This document shows positions 28,485-38,400 of a stretch of DNA of 64,000 bases, piece by piece. Origin of the DNA: Chitinophaga pinensis (lineage in GTDB: Bacteria > Bacteroidota > Bacteroidia > Chitinophagales > Chitinophagaceae); the NCBI GenBank assembly GCA_945862385.1, contig CAMAXV010000007.1, positions 51,219 through 115,218 of the forward strand. Direction: 5' to 3'. The notes below the pieces were generated by a model, which saw nothing but the letters and a program-made list of their open reading frames with translations, ran no database searches and was not told the origin of the DNA. Both the position numbers and the translations under genes were made by a program. The stretch's first letter is position 1, and every line of letters begins with the position of its first letter.

Positions 28485-29372
28485 TTATGGCCTGAAGACA
28501 GCGTCCTCAGTCAGGTTGAATTTTACCTTATTAAACCAGGTAACCTGACGCTTTGCATAGTTTCGGGTGTGCTGTTTGATTTTAGCTATTGCCTCCTCCC
28601 TTGAATGTAATCCATCAAAATAGTCAAAGAATTCCTGATAACCTACCGTTTTCAGGGCAGGTAAATTTCTGAATTCATCCAATCCACGAACTTCTTTTTC
28701 TAAACCGTCTGCAATCATCTGATCTACGCGCTCGTTAATCCTGCTATACAATGTTTCTCTTGCTGTTTCCATAATGCAATACCTGAAAACATACCCTTTT
28801 TCTTTCCAGGCCTTTTGTCTTGTTTCACCAAGTTGAAACTGTGCTATTGGCATTCCTGTGTGCAGAGATACTTCCAGGGCCCGCATCACCCTGTTGGGGT
28901 TATTAAAGTCACTTTTTAGCCTGAAACCGGGGTCTATTTCATCCAATGCCTGTTGAATTCCTGATAAACCTTTTGATTTAAAAACTCCGATAACTTCAGC
29001 CCTCACCGGAGCTGGTATCTCAGGGATCTCATCAAGTCCTTCTACCAATGCCCTGATATATAATCCTGTTCCACCACACAGGATAACTTTGTTGTGTAAC
29101 TTGAATAATTCATCGAGATAAAGTTCGGCTTCACGGGCAAATGATGCAGCATTAACATTTGAGGTTATGCTGTGGTTTGCAATAAAATAATGTTGAACCT
29201 GGGCCAACTCTATTGCTGAAGGTCTGGCAACGCCAATATTTAGCTCACGATAGCATTGTCTTGAATCTGCTGAGATGATGGCTGTTTTGAACTTTTCAGC
29301 CAGGGATATCGCAAATGAGGTTTTACCAATGGCGGTTGGACCGGCAACAATGATGCATTCTTTTTCCGGCAT
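28485..29372 (-). CDS. miaA: tRNA dimethylallyltransferase
   Basis: 295 residues, usual length. P-loop GPTAIGKTS (residues 11-19), SADSRQCYRELNIG near 35 with the catalytic Asp/Ser/Arg, and ILCGGTGLYIRALVEG near 99. It attaches dimethylallyl to A37 in tRNAs reading codons that begin with U. It follows the pRiA4b ORF-3-like gene by 11 bases on the minus strand. It ends one base from convergent cca, so two tRNA-processing genes face each other. Confidence 0.96.
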   Translation of the reverse strand: MPEKECIIVAGPTAIGKTSFAISLAEKFKTAIISADSRQCYRELNIGVARPSAIELAQVQHYFIANHSITSNVNAASFAREAELYLDELFKLHNKVILCGGTGLYIRALVEGLDEIPEIPAPVRAEVIGVFKSKGLSGIQQALDEIDPGFRLKSDFNNPNRVMRALEVSLHTGMPIAQFQLGETRQKAWKEKGYVFRYCIMETARETLYSRINERVDQMIADGLEKEVRGLDEFRNLPALKTVGYQEFFDYFDGLHSREEAIAKIKQHTRNYAKRQVTWFNKVKFNLTEDAVFRP

Positions 29373-29383
29373 TTCAGGTAAAA

Positions 29384-29956
29384 CTAAAATGAGGTATCGT
29401 CCTTTGAAGTATCAGTACCCTCTTCAGTGTCTTCTGAAGTTTCACCTGCTTCACCTTCATCAGAAAATCCATCCCCAAGGGATGATAAATCGTATTTCTC
29501 TTCAACATCAGCAAAACGATCACCGAGAATACTTTTAATGCCGTATTGGCTTGGACCAATCCCTTCTTTTCTTGTTATGGCAGGGTAGGTTATTTTGGGG
29601 TTTTCTTCTTTCGAAACACTGATCAACTGCACCTGGAAAGTCCAGTTTTTGTTGAAATCATAGACGTAAACAAATTTCTGTTCTGTAACATTGATTTCAG
29701 AACTGATAGTTGTATCAAACATATCCAGCGGATCAACTTTGTATTGGACGTCAGGATATTTCTCCAGACTTATTGCTCTGCCTCTCTGCCAGCTGTCATT
29801 ACTTCTGTAGAAAGTTGCCTGGTGGATACTGTCAAATTCGTATGCACTGAGGATAGCCTGGTGTAGTTCAAAAAAGGTCATATCGTGACGTATTGCTACA
29901 TCGCGGTATATTGTGTCATCCTCCTCAAAGAAAACTCGGAATTTTAAAATGGCCAT
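29384..29956 (-). CDS. Plasmid pRiA4b ORF-3-like family protein
   Basis: 190 residues. The first 140 match the pRiA4b ORF-3/TnpR-like family pattern: FRVFFEEDDTIYRDVAIRHDMTFFELHQAIL, then FVYVYDFNKNWTFQVQL, a YDFGDxW-like block. The last 40 residues form an acidic, Glu/Asp/Ser-rich tail (DEGEAGETSEDTEEGTDTS) that looks disordered. Despite the family name there is no sign of a plasmid or transposon around it, and it sits 11 bases before miaA in what looks like an ordinary operon. Function unknown. Confidence 0.8.
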   Translation of the reverse strand: MAILKFRVFFEEDDTIYRDVAIRHDMTFFELHQAILSAYEFDSIHQATFYRSNDSWQRGRAISLEKYPDVQYKVDPLDMFDTTISSEINVTEQKFVYVYDFNKNWTFQVQLISVSKEENPKITYPAITRKEGIGPSQYGIKSILGDRFADVEEKYDLSSLGDGFSDEGEAGETSEDTEEGTDTSKDDTSF

Positions 29957-30036
29957 GGAGGCAAGTTAATGATTTTCGTGAAATTTAAGTGCCTGATTAT
30001 TGTATTAACTTATTGTAAAACAGGGTAATATATAAA

Positions 30037-30044
30037 CAAAATTA
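30037..30044 (-). promoter_or_regulatory. Putative -7 box for the ORF-3-like/miaA pair
   Basis: Read on the minus strand the site is TAATTTTG, a TAnnTTTG match, about 80 bases before the start at 29956. No -33 element at normal spacing was seen. Confidence 0.35.
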
Positions 30045-30071
30045 ATCTGGTTTTCCCCAATTACAGGAATT

Positions 30072-31613
30072 TTAGAACTTAAATCCAAGGGTGAGTGCCA
30101 GGATATTTCCCGCACCTTTGATTATGCCTGGAGCATAGAAACCGTTATCCAGCCGATACGGGAATGTTGCATCCTTTTTTAATTGATGGATGTAAGTCAG
30201 GTCAGCAAAAAACCCCATATTCCTGTATCCCAGTCCACCACTCAGATTCATTTGCTGGGCCTTGAGATCAGTGAGCTGGTAAGCATTGTTCATGTAATTG
30301 AATCCAAGTCTGGTCATAAATGTGTTGAACTTCAGCTCCCCACCCAACCTGATGTTTAAGGCAGATCTAAATTGTTCAGATATAGCGGTATTGACTTGTT
30401 GGAGGTAGCTGCTTCCCTGGTTGCCGTTATTCACTGAACCCGGTTCTTCAAACATGGCATTACCGTAGTTTATGAATTCAACATCGGCACTTAAAAAACC
30501 TCTTTGTTGCTGCACGTCTTCCACTTCATTCAAAACATAGGAGATGCCTGCCATAAATCGGGTGGGCGTTGTAAAGTTATACTGGTACTGCCCGAGCTCA
30601 CCATCATTAAAATCAAGTGAACTTTGCGTTTTTACACCGCCGCCCTGGTATCCTTCCAGGTCTGTAGATATTGAAGTACTGTAACGGTCGTCCATGTTGT
30701 ACAAGGTGGGTGTGTGGAAGGCCATGCCAATCCTCAGCCTGTCAACAGGTTTGAAAATCAAACCAAGTTTCAGTCCTATACCCAGACCTTCGCTTGTTAG
30801 AAATTCTGTTGTTTCGAAATAGTTGAAATTATTTATTTTCTTCGTTCCATCGGTTTCTTTGAATGTAGCTGTTCGTTCAAACCGGATTTTGCTGAAGACA
30901 ATGGTTCCACCCAGAAAAAGTTTGTCCATGTAGTTGGCACTGGCGGCAAAAAACATTTCATTGATATTTCCTTTGGTTTCAAGTGTTTGCTCCTGTAGTA
31001 CACCGGTTTGAGGGGTAGACAAGCTGCGGTATCCCGAAATACTATTTCCCGGGCCTGCAATGGTATCAATCAGAAAGGTATTGAAAGCGAGGCTGGCACC
31101 ATAAGGAAAATTTCTGGCTGCATTATTAGGATCAGTAACATTGTTGTTGATCAGCTCTTCGAGATATTTCTCTGAATAGGAGCTCTCGTTGTTCAATCCG
31201 CTTAGTGTTATTTTATTACCCAGATTTACAGTTTTGTTCATGCCAATCCCAAAGGTGTAATTGCGCCATTTTCCATTCCATGAACCGGGTCTTGCAAAGA
31301 CAAGTCCGGCCTGACTCAGGTCAGGACTGGTATATTTTCCTTTGGTGGTATTGTTGAGGTAAGCAGTTTTATTGCTGCCAAAAGACAGGTCAGGAGTAAA
31401 AACAAATTCACTTGTCCTGAAAAAAGCGAGTCCTGCGGGGTTTACAGTGGCCGTAGAAATATCACCGCCCAGAGCTACAATAGCACCGCCGATTGCACGA
31501 GCCCTTGCAGTACCACCATGGGTGGTTTGTGAAAAACGCAATGCGTCAACTGGTTCTTGCGCGTATACAAAGGCAGTGAGCTGGAAAGCTGAAAGTAACA
31601 GAAACTGCTTCAT
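30072..31613 (-). CDS. FadL/OmpP1-like outer-membrane protein
   Basis: 513 residues from ATG 31613, which begins a signal peptide ending FVYAQ; an upstream in-frame ATG (31634) adds only charged residues. The mature start, DALRFSQTTHGGTARARAIGGA, followed by GGDISTATVNPAGLAFF, is the OmpP1/FadL/TodX pattern seen in Bacteroidota. The rest alternates as barrel strands (ADLTYIHQLKK) and ends in GFKF. It may transport hydrophobic compounds across the outer membrane; no substrate can be inferred. A terminator separates it from the Ser-rich lipoprotein gene upstream. Confidence 0.85.
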   Translation of the reverse strand: MKQFLLLSAFQLTAFVYAQEPVDALRFSQTTHGGTARARAIGGAIVALGGDISTATVNPAGLAFFRTSEFVFTPDLSFGSNKTAYLNNTTKGKYTSPDLSQAGLVFARPGSWNGKWRNYTFGIGMNKTVNLGNKITLSGLNNESSYSEKYLEELINNNVTDPNNAARNFPYGASLAFNTFLIDTIAGPGNSISGYRSLSTPQTGVLQEQTLETKGNINEMFFAASANYMDKLFLGGTIVFSKIRFERTATFKETDGTKKINNFNYFETTEFLTSEGLGIGLKLGLIFKPVDRLRIGMAFHTPTLYNMDDRYSTSISTDLEGYQGGGVKTQSSLDFNDGELGQYQYNFTTPTRFMAGISYVLNEVEDVQQQRGFLSADVEFINYGNAMFEEPGSVNNGNQGSSYLQQVNTAISEQFRSALNIRLGGELKFNTFMTRLGFNYMNNAYQLTDLKAQQMNLSGGLGYRNMGFFADLTYIHQLKKDATFPYRLDNGFYAPGIIKGAGNILALTLGFKF

Positions 31614-31629
31614 AGTCTTGTCTTGGTCA

Positions 31630-31677
31630 TCCAAAAAATAAAGGCATTGGAATGTACTTTATACTGATTCCAATGCC
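31630..31677 (-). terminator. Terminator after the Ser-rich lipoprotein gene
   Basis: A perfect 10-bp inverted repeat (GGCATTGGAA and TTCCAATGCC, 31643-31652 and 31668-31677) with a 15-base loop. On the minus strand it is followed by a T-rich tract. It lies 18 bases after the lipoprotein stop codon. Confidence 0.8.
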
Positions 31678-31695
31678 CTGGTGTAAATTCTTTTA

Positions 31696-32463
31696 TCAGT
31701 TGCCTCCTCTTGGAAAAGATCTTACAGGGGCTGAGCTGCTGCCTGAGCTGCTTCCGGAACTACTGCCTGAGGAAGAATTTGAAGATGTTCCTGAGCTTCT
31801 GTTGCTGCTGGATCCAGAGCTGCTGTTGCTGAATGTTCTGGCCGGACTGCCAGAATCACTGCCACTGCTTCTTGGGTTATATCCTCCGCGAGGGGTGCTG
31901 CTGCTATTGTTGTAATATTGATTTCCTGAGCGGATGGGTGTTCCCAGTTTGGAATCTCTGTAGGTGTTCCTGGGGGCAGTGTATGTATTGAGGTTGTATG
32001 TACGCGGACCGCTGCTCTTTGGGGTTACATACTTATTGATGTTGTAAACGTTGTAGACCACAACAGGCCTGCCATAGTAATTGGGTGAAAATGGATTCAG
32101 GAAACCAGAGTTGCGGTAAGCATATGGATTCCCCCAAAGTGAGTTGCCATAGCCCATGCCATATCCGTAAGAAGGTCCAACATTGAAATAATTGCTGTTG
32201 TTCCAATGAGGATTGTTCCAGTATCCATAATCGTCGTCAAACGTATTCCACCTCGATCCTCCAAAAGATTTCATCCTGAGGTACCTGTCTTGCATGGGAA
32301 CATTCTCGGCACGGTACTCATCCCTGTTATCCATCTGCACATACCCGCTGTTGTCTTTGGTAGGTGAAAAATAAACATCGTCAGGTGTTTGTCCGCTCCT
32401 GTAAGCAGTGCTGCATCCCATCATGATGGAAGACAGCAAAAACATAGAAATGATCCTGTTCAT
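31696..32463 (-). CDS. Low-complexity Ser/Gly/Asn/Tyr-rich lipoprotein
   Basis: 255 residues. A lipoprotein signal is visible: hydrophobic core and MGC lipobox at residue 17. The middle (about 80-150) is rich in Tyr, Asn and Gly (NPHWNNSNYFNVGPSYGYG). The last 60 residues are Ser repeats of the SSGSS type ending SFPRGGN. Such composition suggests an extended, flexible surface segment. No enzymatic motif is seen. Unrecognised family; the repeated serine codons could vary in number between strains. It lies upstream of, and is divergent from, proS. Confidence 0.8.
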   Translation of the reverse strand: MNRIISMFLLSSIMMGCSTAYRSGQTPDDVYFSPTKDNSGYVQMDNRDEYRAENVPMQDRYLRMKSFGGSRWNTFDDDYGYWNNPHWNNSNYFNVGPSYGYGMGYGNSLWGNPYAYRNSGFLNPFSPNYYGRPVVVYNVYNINKYVTPKSSGPRTYNLNTYTAPRNTYRDSKLGTPIRSGNQYYNNSSSTPRGGYNPRSSGSDSGSPARTFSNSSSGSSSNRSSGTSSNSSSGSSSGSSSGSSSAPVRSFPRGGN

Positions 32464-32496
32464 GGTGATGCGGTTTAAAGATTAATCCGAAGTTAC

Positions 32497-32504
32497 TACA
32501 TTTG
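32497..32504 (+). promoter_or_regulatory. Putative -7 box of proS
   Basis: TACATTTG fits TAnnTTTG and is followed by CGC. It lies 83 bases before the proS ATG in the space between proS and the divergent lipoprotein gene. Confidence 0.45.
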
Positions 32505-32587
32505 CGCATTCGGAACTTAAATATAGGACGAACGGTAGGCCCAAAGGTTGCGAAATTTCATCATAAAAATGTTAAACTATTAATAAT

Positions 32588-34066
32588 ATGGCCAACGAAC
32601 TCACCTCCAGGGCAACAGACTATGCACAATGGTACAATGATTTGATTCTGAAAGGCGGACTGGCAGACTATTCTGCGGTAAGGGGATGCATGGTAATCAA
32701 GCCATACGGGTATGCACTTTGGGAGAATATGAAGGATGTGCTGGACAGGATGTTTAAGGAAACGGGACATGTGAATGCCTATTTTCCGCTTTTTGTACCC
32801 AAATCTTTTCTGGAAAAGGAGGAAGGGCACGCAGAAGGTTTTGCCAAAGAATGTGCCGTAGTTACCCATTACAGGTTAAAGGGAGATCCAAATAATAAAG
32901 GGAAACTGATTGTTGATCCGGAAGCAAAGCTTGAAGAGGAATTGATTGTTCGTCCCACAAGTGAAGCCATCATCTGGAATGCATACAAAGACTGGATTCA
33001 GTCTTACCGGGATTTGCCTTTGCTCATCAACCAATGGGCTAATGTGGTTCGCTGGGAGATGCGCACCAGGCTTTTTTTACGTACAGCAGAGTTTTTATGG
33101 CAGGAGGGACATACAGCCCATGCTACAGCAGACGAGGCAATCCAGGAAGCTGAAAAAATGCTGCATGTATATGCTGATTTTGTTGAAAACTACATGGCGT
33201 TACCGGTGATGAAAGGCGTAAAGACTCCTAATGAGCGTTTTGCCGGAGCACTCGAGACATATTGTATAGAGGCTTTGATGCAGGACGGAAAAGCGTTGCA
33301 GGCGGGTACGTCCCATTTCCTCGGACAAAATTTTGCCAAGGCTTTTGACGTGAAGTACCTGACCAAAGAAAACCGGCAGGAGTTTGTGTGGGCCACTTCC
33401 TGGGGCGTTTCTACCCGTTTAATCGGAGCCCTTGTGATGGCGCATAGTGACGATCAGGGTTTGGTGCTGCCTCCACGCATCGCTCCATTGCAGGTAGTAA
33501 TAGTACCGATTTTTAAAGGAGCTGAGCAAAAGGCTGCTGTTGATGAAAAAGTATCACCCTTGATTGCTGATCTCAAAGCCAGGGGCATATCTGTTAAGTA
33601 TGATGATTCCGAGAATAATCGTCCTGGATGGAAGTTTGCTGAATACGAACTGAAAGGTGTGCCGGTAAGAATCGCCATTGGCCCCAAGGATATTGAGCAT
33701 GGCGTTGTTGAAATTGCCAGAAGAGATACCAAGGAAAAGACTTCAGTTCCGGTTGAAGGTGTGGCGCAGTATATACAAGACCTGCTGGAGAACATACAAC
33801 AAAACCTGTATAACAGGGCATTGGCATACAGGGAGGAACACATAACAGCAGTAAACAGCTGGGAAGAGTTCAAAGCTGTTCTGGAGCAAAAGGGAGGATT
33901 TGTTTCAGCCCATTGGGATGGAACACCGGAAACTGAAGAAAAAATCAAGGATGAGACAAAAGCAACAATACGGTGTATTCCACTCAATAATATGCAGGAG
34001 TCGGGTAGTTGTGTATATTCCGGTAAGCCAAGCAGTCAGCGTGTGCTGTTTGCATTGGCTTATTAG
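32588..34066 (+). CDS. proS: Prolyl-tRNA synthetase, archaeal/eukaryotic-type
   Basis: 492 residues. The short form without the INS editing domain: class II motif 1 region ([13 protein letters not shown]), motif 2 [23 protein letters not shown] near 156-178 and motif 3 [17 protein letters not shown] near 274. The protein ends in a Tyr (ALAY), a feature of the archaeal/eukaryotic class with its C-terminal zinc-like domain; Cys residues at IRCIPL and SGSCVYSG are in that region. It charges tRNA-Pro. It converges on the ROK gene, with 17 bases between stops. Confidence 0.95.
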   Translation: MANELTSRATDYAQWYNDLILKGGLADYSAVRGCMVIKPYGYALWENMKDVLDRMFKETGHVNAYFPLFVPKSFLEKEEGHAEGFAKECAVVTHYRLKGDPNNKGKLIVDPEAKLEEELIVRPTSEAIIWNAYKDWIQSYRDLPLLINQWANVVRWEMRTRLFLRTAEFLWQEGHTAHATADEAIQEAEKMLHVYADFVENYMALPVMKGVKTPNERFAGALETYCIEALMQDGKALQAGTSHFLGQNFAKAFDVKYLTKENRQEFVWATSWGVSTRLIGALVMAHSDDQGLVLPPRIAPLQVVIVPIFKGAEQKAAVDEKVSPLIADLKARGISVKYDDSENNRPGWKFAEYELKGVPVRIAIGPKDIEHGVVEIARRDTKEKTSVPVEGVAQYIQDLLENIQQNLYNRALAYREEHITAVNSWEEFKAVLEQKGGFVSAHWDGTPETEEKIKDETKATIRCIPLNNMQESGSCVYSGKPSSQRVLFALAY

Positions 34067-34083
34067 TGGAGGTTTGATGTAAG

Positions 34084-35316
34084 TCAGTTGATTATTTTAT
34101 TTCTTGCGTTCAGACATCCACCAATTGCTCCTGCTTTCTCCCCCATGGTGGAAAACTTGAGAACTGTGTCGTTGTTCACGAGTCCCAGTGAGTATTTGTT
34201 AAGGGTACTCCGGGCAGGAAGCCTGATGTAATCACCTGATTCTGCCATCACCCCACCGATAATCATCAGTTCTGGATTAAAAATGTTAATAAGGACTGCC
34301 AGCCCTTTTCCCAGCTTTTCACCGGCTTCGGCAAGGAGTTCGATGCAGAGGGTGTCTTCGGCCTGGGCTCCCGAAACGATATCAGCCAGGGTAACGTCTT
34401 CCGGACTTTTCTTATCCCGCAATACGGAGGAGGACTCACCTTTTTTAATCCGCTCTTTAAATTTTCTCAATAAGGCATATCCTGAAGCCTCAGTTTCCAG
34501 GCATCCTTTTTTACCACAGTGGCAAAGCAGTTCATTGTCATAGAGTGGAATGTGCCCAATTTCGCCACTGAAACCAGATTTGCCAATGTACAGGTTGCCA
34601 TCTATGATAATACCAGTACCAATGCCGTAGTCAAGGTTTACAAATACAATATGTTTTTCATTGGCATCCACACCATTGTAATATTCACCAAGCGCCATAG
34701 CCCTTGAATCGTTTTCCAGGAATGCCGGGATACCGATTTTTTTCTGGATGGTGTCAGTTAGGGGTTCGTCGTGGAAATGGAAATAGTTGAAGTTGTGACC
34801 AGCTTTGAGGTTGATTCTTCCTTTAAGGTTGATTCCCATACCCAGGATCAACTGTCGTTGCACCCCTGTTGAGTCAATGAATTCTTCAATAGTTCTGATG
34901 AGCCTCTGCAGACATTCTGGATCATTCTCCAATAAAAAAGGTACTTTTTGCTTTTCAATGACCATATTTCTGTTGAAATCCATCAACCCGAAATTGATGT
35001 GGTACTGTTTCACATCTACGCCAAGGAAAAAGCATGCTCCGGATACCAGTCCATATACACTTGCTCTTCTGCCACCCGTAGAGTCCAGTTTTCCCTGATC
35101 CTGAATCAGTCCGGCTGCTATCAGCTCATTGATCAAAGAAGTCATTTTGGGTACACTGGCTTTAAGATCATGGCTCATTTCTGTTATTGTGCTCAATCCA
35201 TGCTGATCTATATACCTGATCATCGCCTTTTTCTGGGTTCGATTTTTGTAGACCACACCTGAGGCATCACCCAAAAGAAATACGTCAAAGTTTGAATTAT
35301 TTTTTTTCATCTGCAA
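34084..35316 (-). CDS. ROK-family transcriptional regulator
   Basis: 410 residues. An N-terminal winged helix (about residues 25-85: KKAMIRYIDQHG, TITEMSHDLKASVPKMTSLI) is followed by the ROK domain. The latter has the zinc motif CHCGKKGCLE near 272 and sugar/phosphate residues in NLDYGIGTGIIIDG and GFSGEIGHI. This is the NagC/Mlc/XylR arrangement, a DNA-binding repressor that senses a sugar or sugar phosphate. It is divergent from the second SusC gene (115 bases to its start), so it most likely controls that locus and itself from the shared region. The ligand is unknown. Confidence 0.92.
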   Translation of the reverse strand: MQMKKNNSNFDVFLLGDASGVVYKNRTQKKAMIRYIDQHGLSTITEMSHDLKASVPKMTSLINELIAAGLIQDQGKLDSTGGRRASVYGLVSGACFFLGVDVKQYHINFGLMDFNRNMVIEKQKVPFLLENDPECLQRLIRTIEEFIDSTGVQRQLILGMGINLKGRINLKAGHNFNYFHFHDEPLTDTIQKKIGIPAFLENDSRAMALGEYYNGVDANEKHIVFVNLDYGIGTGIIIDGNLYIGKSGFSGEIGHIPLYDNELLCHCGKKGCLETEASGYALLRKFKERIKKGESSSVLRDKKSPEDVTLADIVSGAQAEDTLCIELLAEAGEKLGKGLAVLINIFNPELMIIGGVMAESGDYIRLPARSTLNKYSLGLVNNDTVLKFSTMGEKAGAIGGCLNARNKIIN

Positions 35317-35359
35317 TTATGCAGCTAATGTATAAGTTTTATTGTCTTTTTTCAAACTC

Positions 35360-35392
35360 TTGAACTTTTTCAATTTTTTTATTATACATTTA
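35360..35392 (+). promoter_or_regulatory. Possible promoter of the second Sus locus
   Basis: TTG (35360-35362) and TACATTTA (35385-35392, one mismatch to TAnnTTTG) separated by 22 bases, 40 bases before the SusC start. The surrounding T/A-rich tract and the divergent ROK gene make this the likely control region. Confidence 0.35.
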
Positions 35393-35431
35393 GCATCCAA
35401 AATTTTAATCTTTAAACCAAACAAACACAGT

Positions 35432-38400
35432 ATGAAACGATCGCTACTGACCATTTGCTACGTACTGGGCCTCAGTCTGTTGACTTTTGCTCAGACACGT
35501 CAGCTAACCGGTAAGGTTACCGGACCCGATAATGCGGGTGTAGTTTCTGCCACTGTAAAGGTTAAGGGCACAAACAATGTGACCACAACCAATACTGATG
35601 GTGTTTTCAGTCTTCAAGTGCCTTCAGGGAACATCACCCTTGAGGTATCTTCAGTTGGCTTCAGTACCACTGAGATTTCCGTAGGTGCATCTCAATCCAG
35701 TGTCAACATTTCTCTGGCCAATGATGCTACTCAGCTTCAGGACGTAGTAGTTACGGCTCTTGGTATCACTAAGCAATCCCGGAAACTCGGTTATGCAGTT
35801 CAGGTTGTGAAAAATGAAGCATTGAGTGTGGCAAGAGAAACAAACGTAGGTAACTCATTGAGTGGTAGAGTGGCAGGTTTGAAAGTAGCCGGAACAAACT
35901 CTGGTCCACAAGGAACTGTTAAACTGTTACTCAGGGGTAACCCAAGTATGAACGGATCCGGAGCGCCTCTTTTTGTTATCAATGGTATTCCCATGGATAA
36001 TACCCAGCGCGGTGGTGCTGGTGAGTGGGGTGGTGGCGATGGCGGAGACGGTATCGGTAACCTGAATCCAGACGACATCGAGTCTATGACAGTTCTCAAG
36101 GGTCAGTCAGCTTCTGCACTTTATGGTGCAAGGGCATCTAATGGTGTTATCCTTATTACGACCAAGTCTGGTAAGAAGAATGATTTCTCTGTGGAGTACA
36201 ACATGAACTTCATGGAAGAGCACGCAATTGATTTCACTGATTTCCAATATGAGTACGGACAGGGTGTTGGTGGTCAAAAGCCATCTACTGCTGCTTTGGC
36301 GCGTCAGACTGGCAGGTTCAGCTGGGGTGGTAAACTTGATGGATCTTCAGTGATTCAGTTTGATGGTAATTCTTATCCCTATACTGCAGTAAAGGACAAC
36401 GTAAAAAATTTCTATCGTTCAGGTCCATCACTTACAAATACAGTTTCTCTTTCAAAAGGTGGTGCTAACGGTTCTTTCCGTTTATCTTTCTCTGATTTGC
36501 AGAGCAATTCCATCATGCGCGGAACTGATCTGAAGAGAAAAACAGTTAACCTGAACATTGCTCAGGATATCACTTCCAAATTGAATGTTACCTTGTTTGC
36601 CTCCTATCTTGATCAAATGGCAGGTAATGTTCCTTACCTGAGTGATGGTCCTTTGAATGCAAACAATGGCCTGTTTCTGGCAACAAACATGGATCAGAAA
36701 ATTCTGGCTCCGGGTTATGACCCCGCAACTGGCTTTGAAATTCAGTTCAGCGATGATGAATATGTTAGTAATCCATGGTTTGTTGTAAACCAGCTGGTAA
36801 ACAATGTAGGCAGAAAGCGTTTTACTACAGCAACTACCCTTAAATATTCATTTACTGATTGGTTGTATACCCAGGCACGTTTAGGTCTTGATCAAAGTTT
36901 TGACCGTACCAAAAGTGTTACCCCTTGGGGAACTGCTTATTCTCAAGGAAGAAGGGGTGGTTTGAACAACCAGGGCCAGTCAGACAGGTCTGAGTTGAAT
37001 ATTGACGCCCTTGTTGGTGCAGCAAAAGACATCACTGCAGATATCAGTTTTGATGCTGCCATTGGTGCAAACCTCAGGAAAAACAGGTTTGAGGGAATGG
37101 GTGTTTCAGGAAGTCCATTTATTCTTCCATACCTCTATTCTTTTAACAATGTTACAAATATTGGCAGGAGTTATGGTTTCTCTGAAACTCAGGTTAACTC
37201 AGCTTACTATACTGCTGATTTCACTTACCGCAATTTGCTGACTTTGGGAACTACAGGAAGATATGATGCTTACTCAACGCTTCCTGTTAATAACAATACA
37301 GCTTTTGTTCCTTCAGTAACTGCTAGCTTTATTTTCTCTGAGCTTTATAAGCCTTCTTTCCTTTCTTATGGTAAGTTCAGGGCGTCTTACGCTTCAACTT
37401 CCAATGAGTTCACCAACCCATATCAAACAAGGGTATACTACTCTCTCGGAAATACCTACAATGGTATTCCAGTGGGTAGCTTCCCAACCTCACTGCCAAG
37501 TGGTTTGCTGAAGCCATTTATTACCAGTGAACTTGAGTTTGGATTGGATCTGAAACTATTTGGAAACAGAGTTGGAATAGATCTTGCTTACTACGATAAG
37601 AAAACTAAGAATGAGATCATGCCAGCTGCTTATTCCATCGCTACAGGTTATACAAGCGGCTTTGTTCCTTCAGGTTCTACACAGAACAGGGGTATAGAAT
37701 TGCAGTTAACTGGTTCACCAATCCGTAAGAAGGACTTCAGCTGGAATGTTACATTTAACATGACTAGTGTTGAGAATAAGATATTGCAGACTGGTCCAAC
37801 TAACGGCAGACTCAACCTGGGTTCTGGTCGTGGTACACTGGGTAATGCCATTACTGCTTATGTTCCTGGCTATGCTGGTCCGCAGATCATGGCATTCGAT
37901 TACAAGTATGATTCAAAAGGACAGATTATTGTTGATGCATCAGGTCTTCCTGTAAGGGGAGAGCTGAAAGCTCAGGGTAGTGTTCTTCCAACACTCTTCG
38001 GGGGTCTGAATAATGAATTCAACTACAAGAGTCTGACTTTCTCTTTCCTGATTGATTACAACTATGGTAACATGGTACTCTCTCAAACAAGCTACTACTC
38101 TATGATCAGGGGTCTGAATAAGGCAACGCTTGTTGGCAGGGAATCTGGTATCAAGACTGGTGTTGACGCCAATGGAAATGCAAACACTGTTTCTGCTGCT
38201 CCTCAGGCATACTACACTGCTCTTGCTCAGAACGTAACCAAAACGCACGTTCAGGATGGTGATTTCATCAAACTGCGTCAGGTTTCAATCGGGTACGTTC
38301 TTCCAGCTTCACTTGTAAACAAGCTGAAGATAGTAGAGAACATCAATGTATCTCTTGTAGGTCGTAACCTGCTTGTTTTGATGAAGAAAACTGAGAATAT

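Noticed and set aside
31652..31915. Leu/Glu/Pro-repeat open frame on the plus strand
   Set aside because: It is the reverse reading of the Ser-repeat coding region of the lipoprotein; its repetitive leucines come from those codons.
33454..33987. 177-residue open frame on the minus strand opposite proS
   Set aside because: Complete overlap with the conserved synthetase and Ser-rich antisense composition; no independent support.
35342..35431. Longer N-terminus for the second SusC protein
   Set aside because: It would place thirty residues before a clean signal peptide and overlaps the likely promoter.
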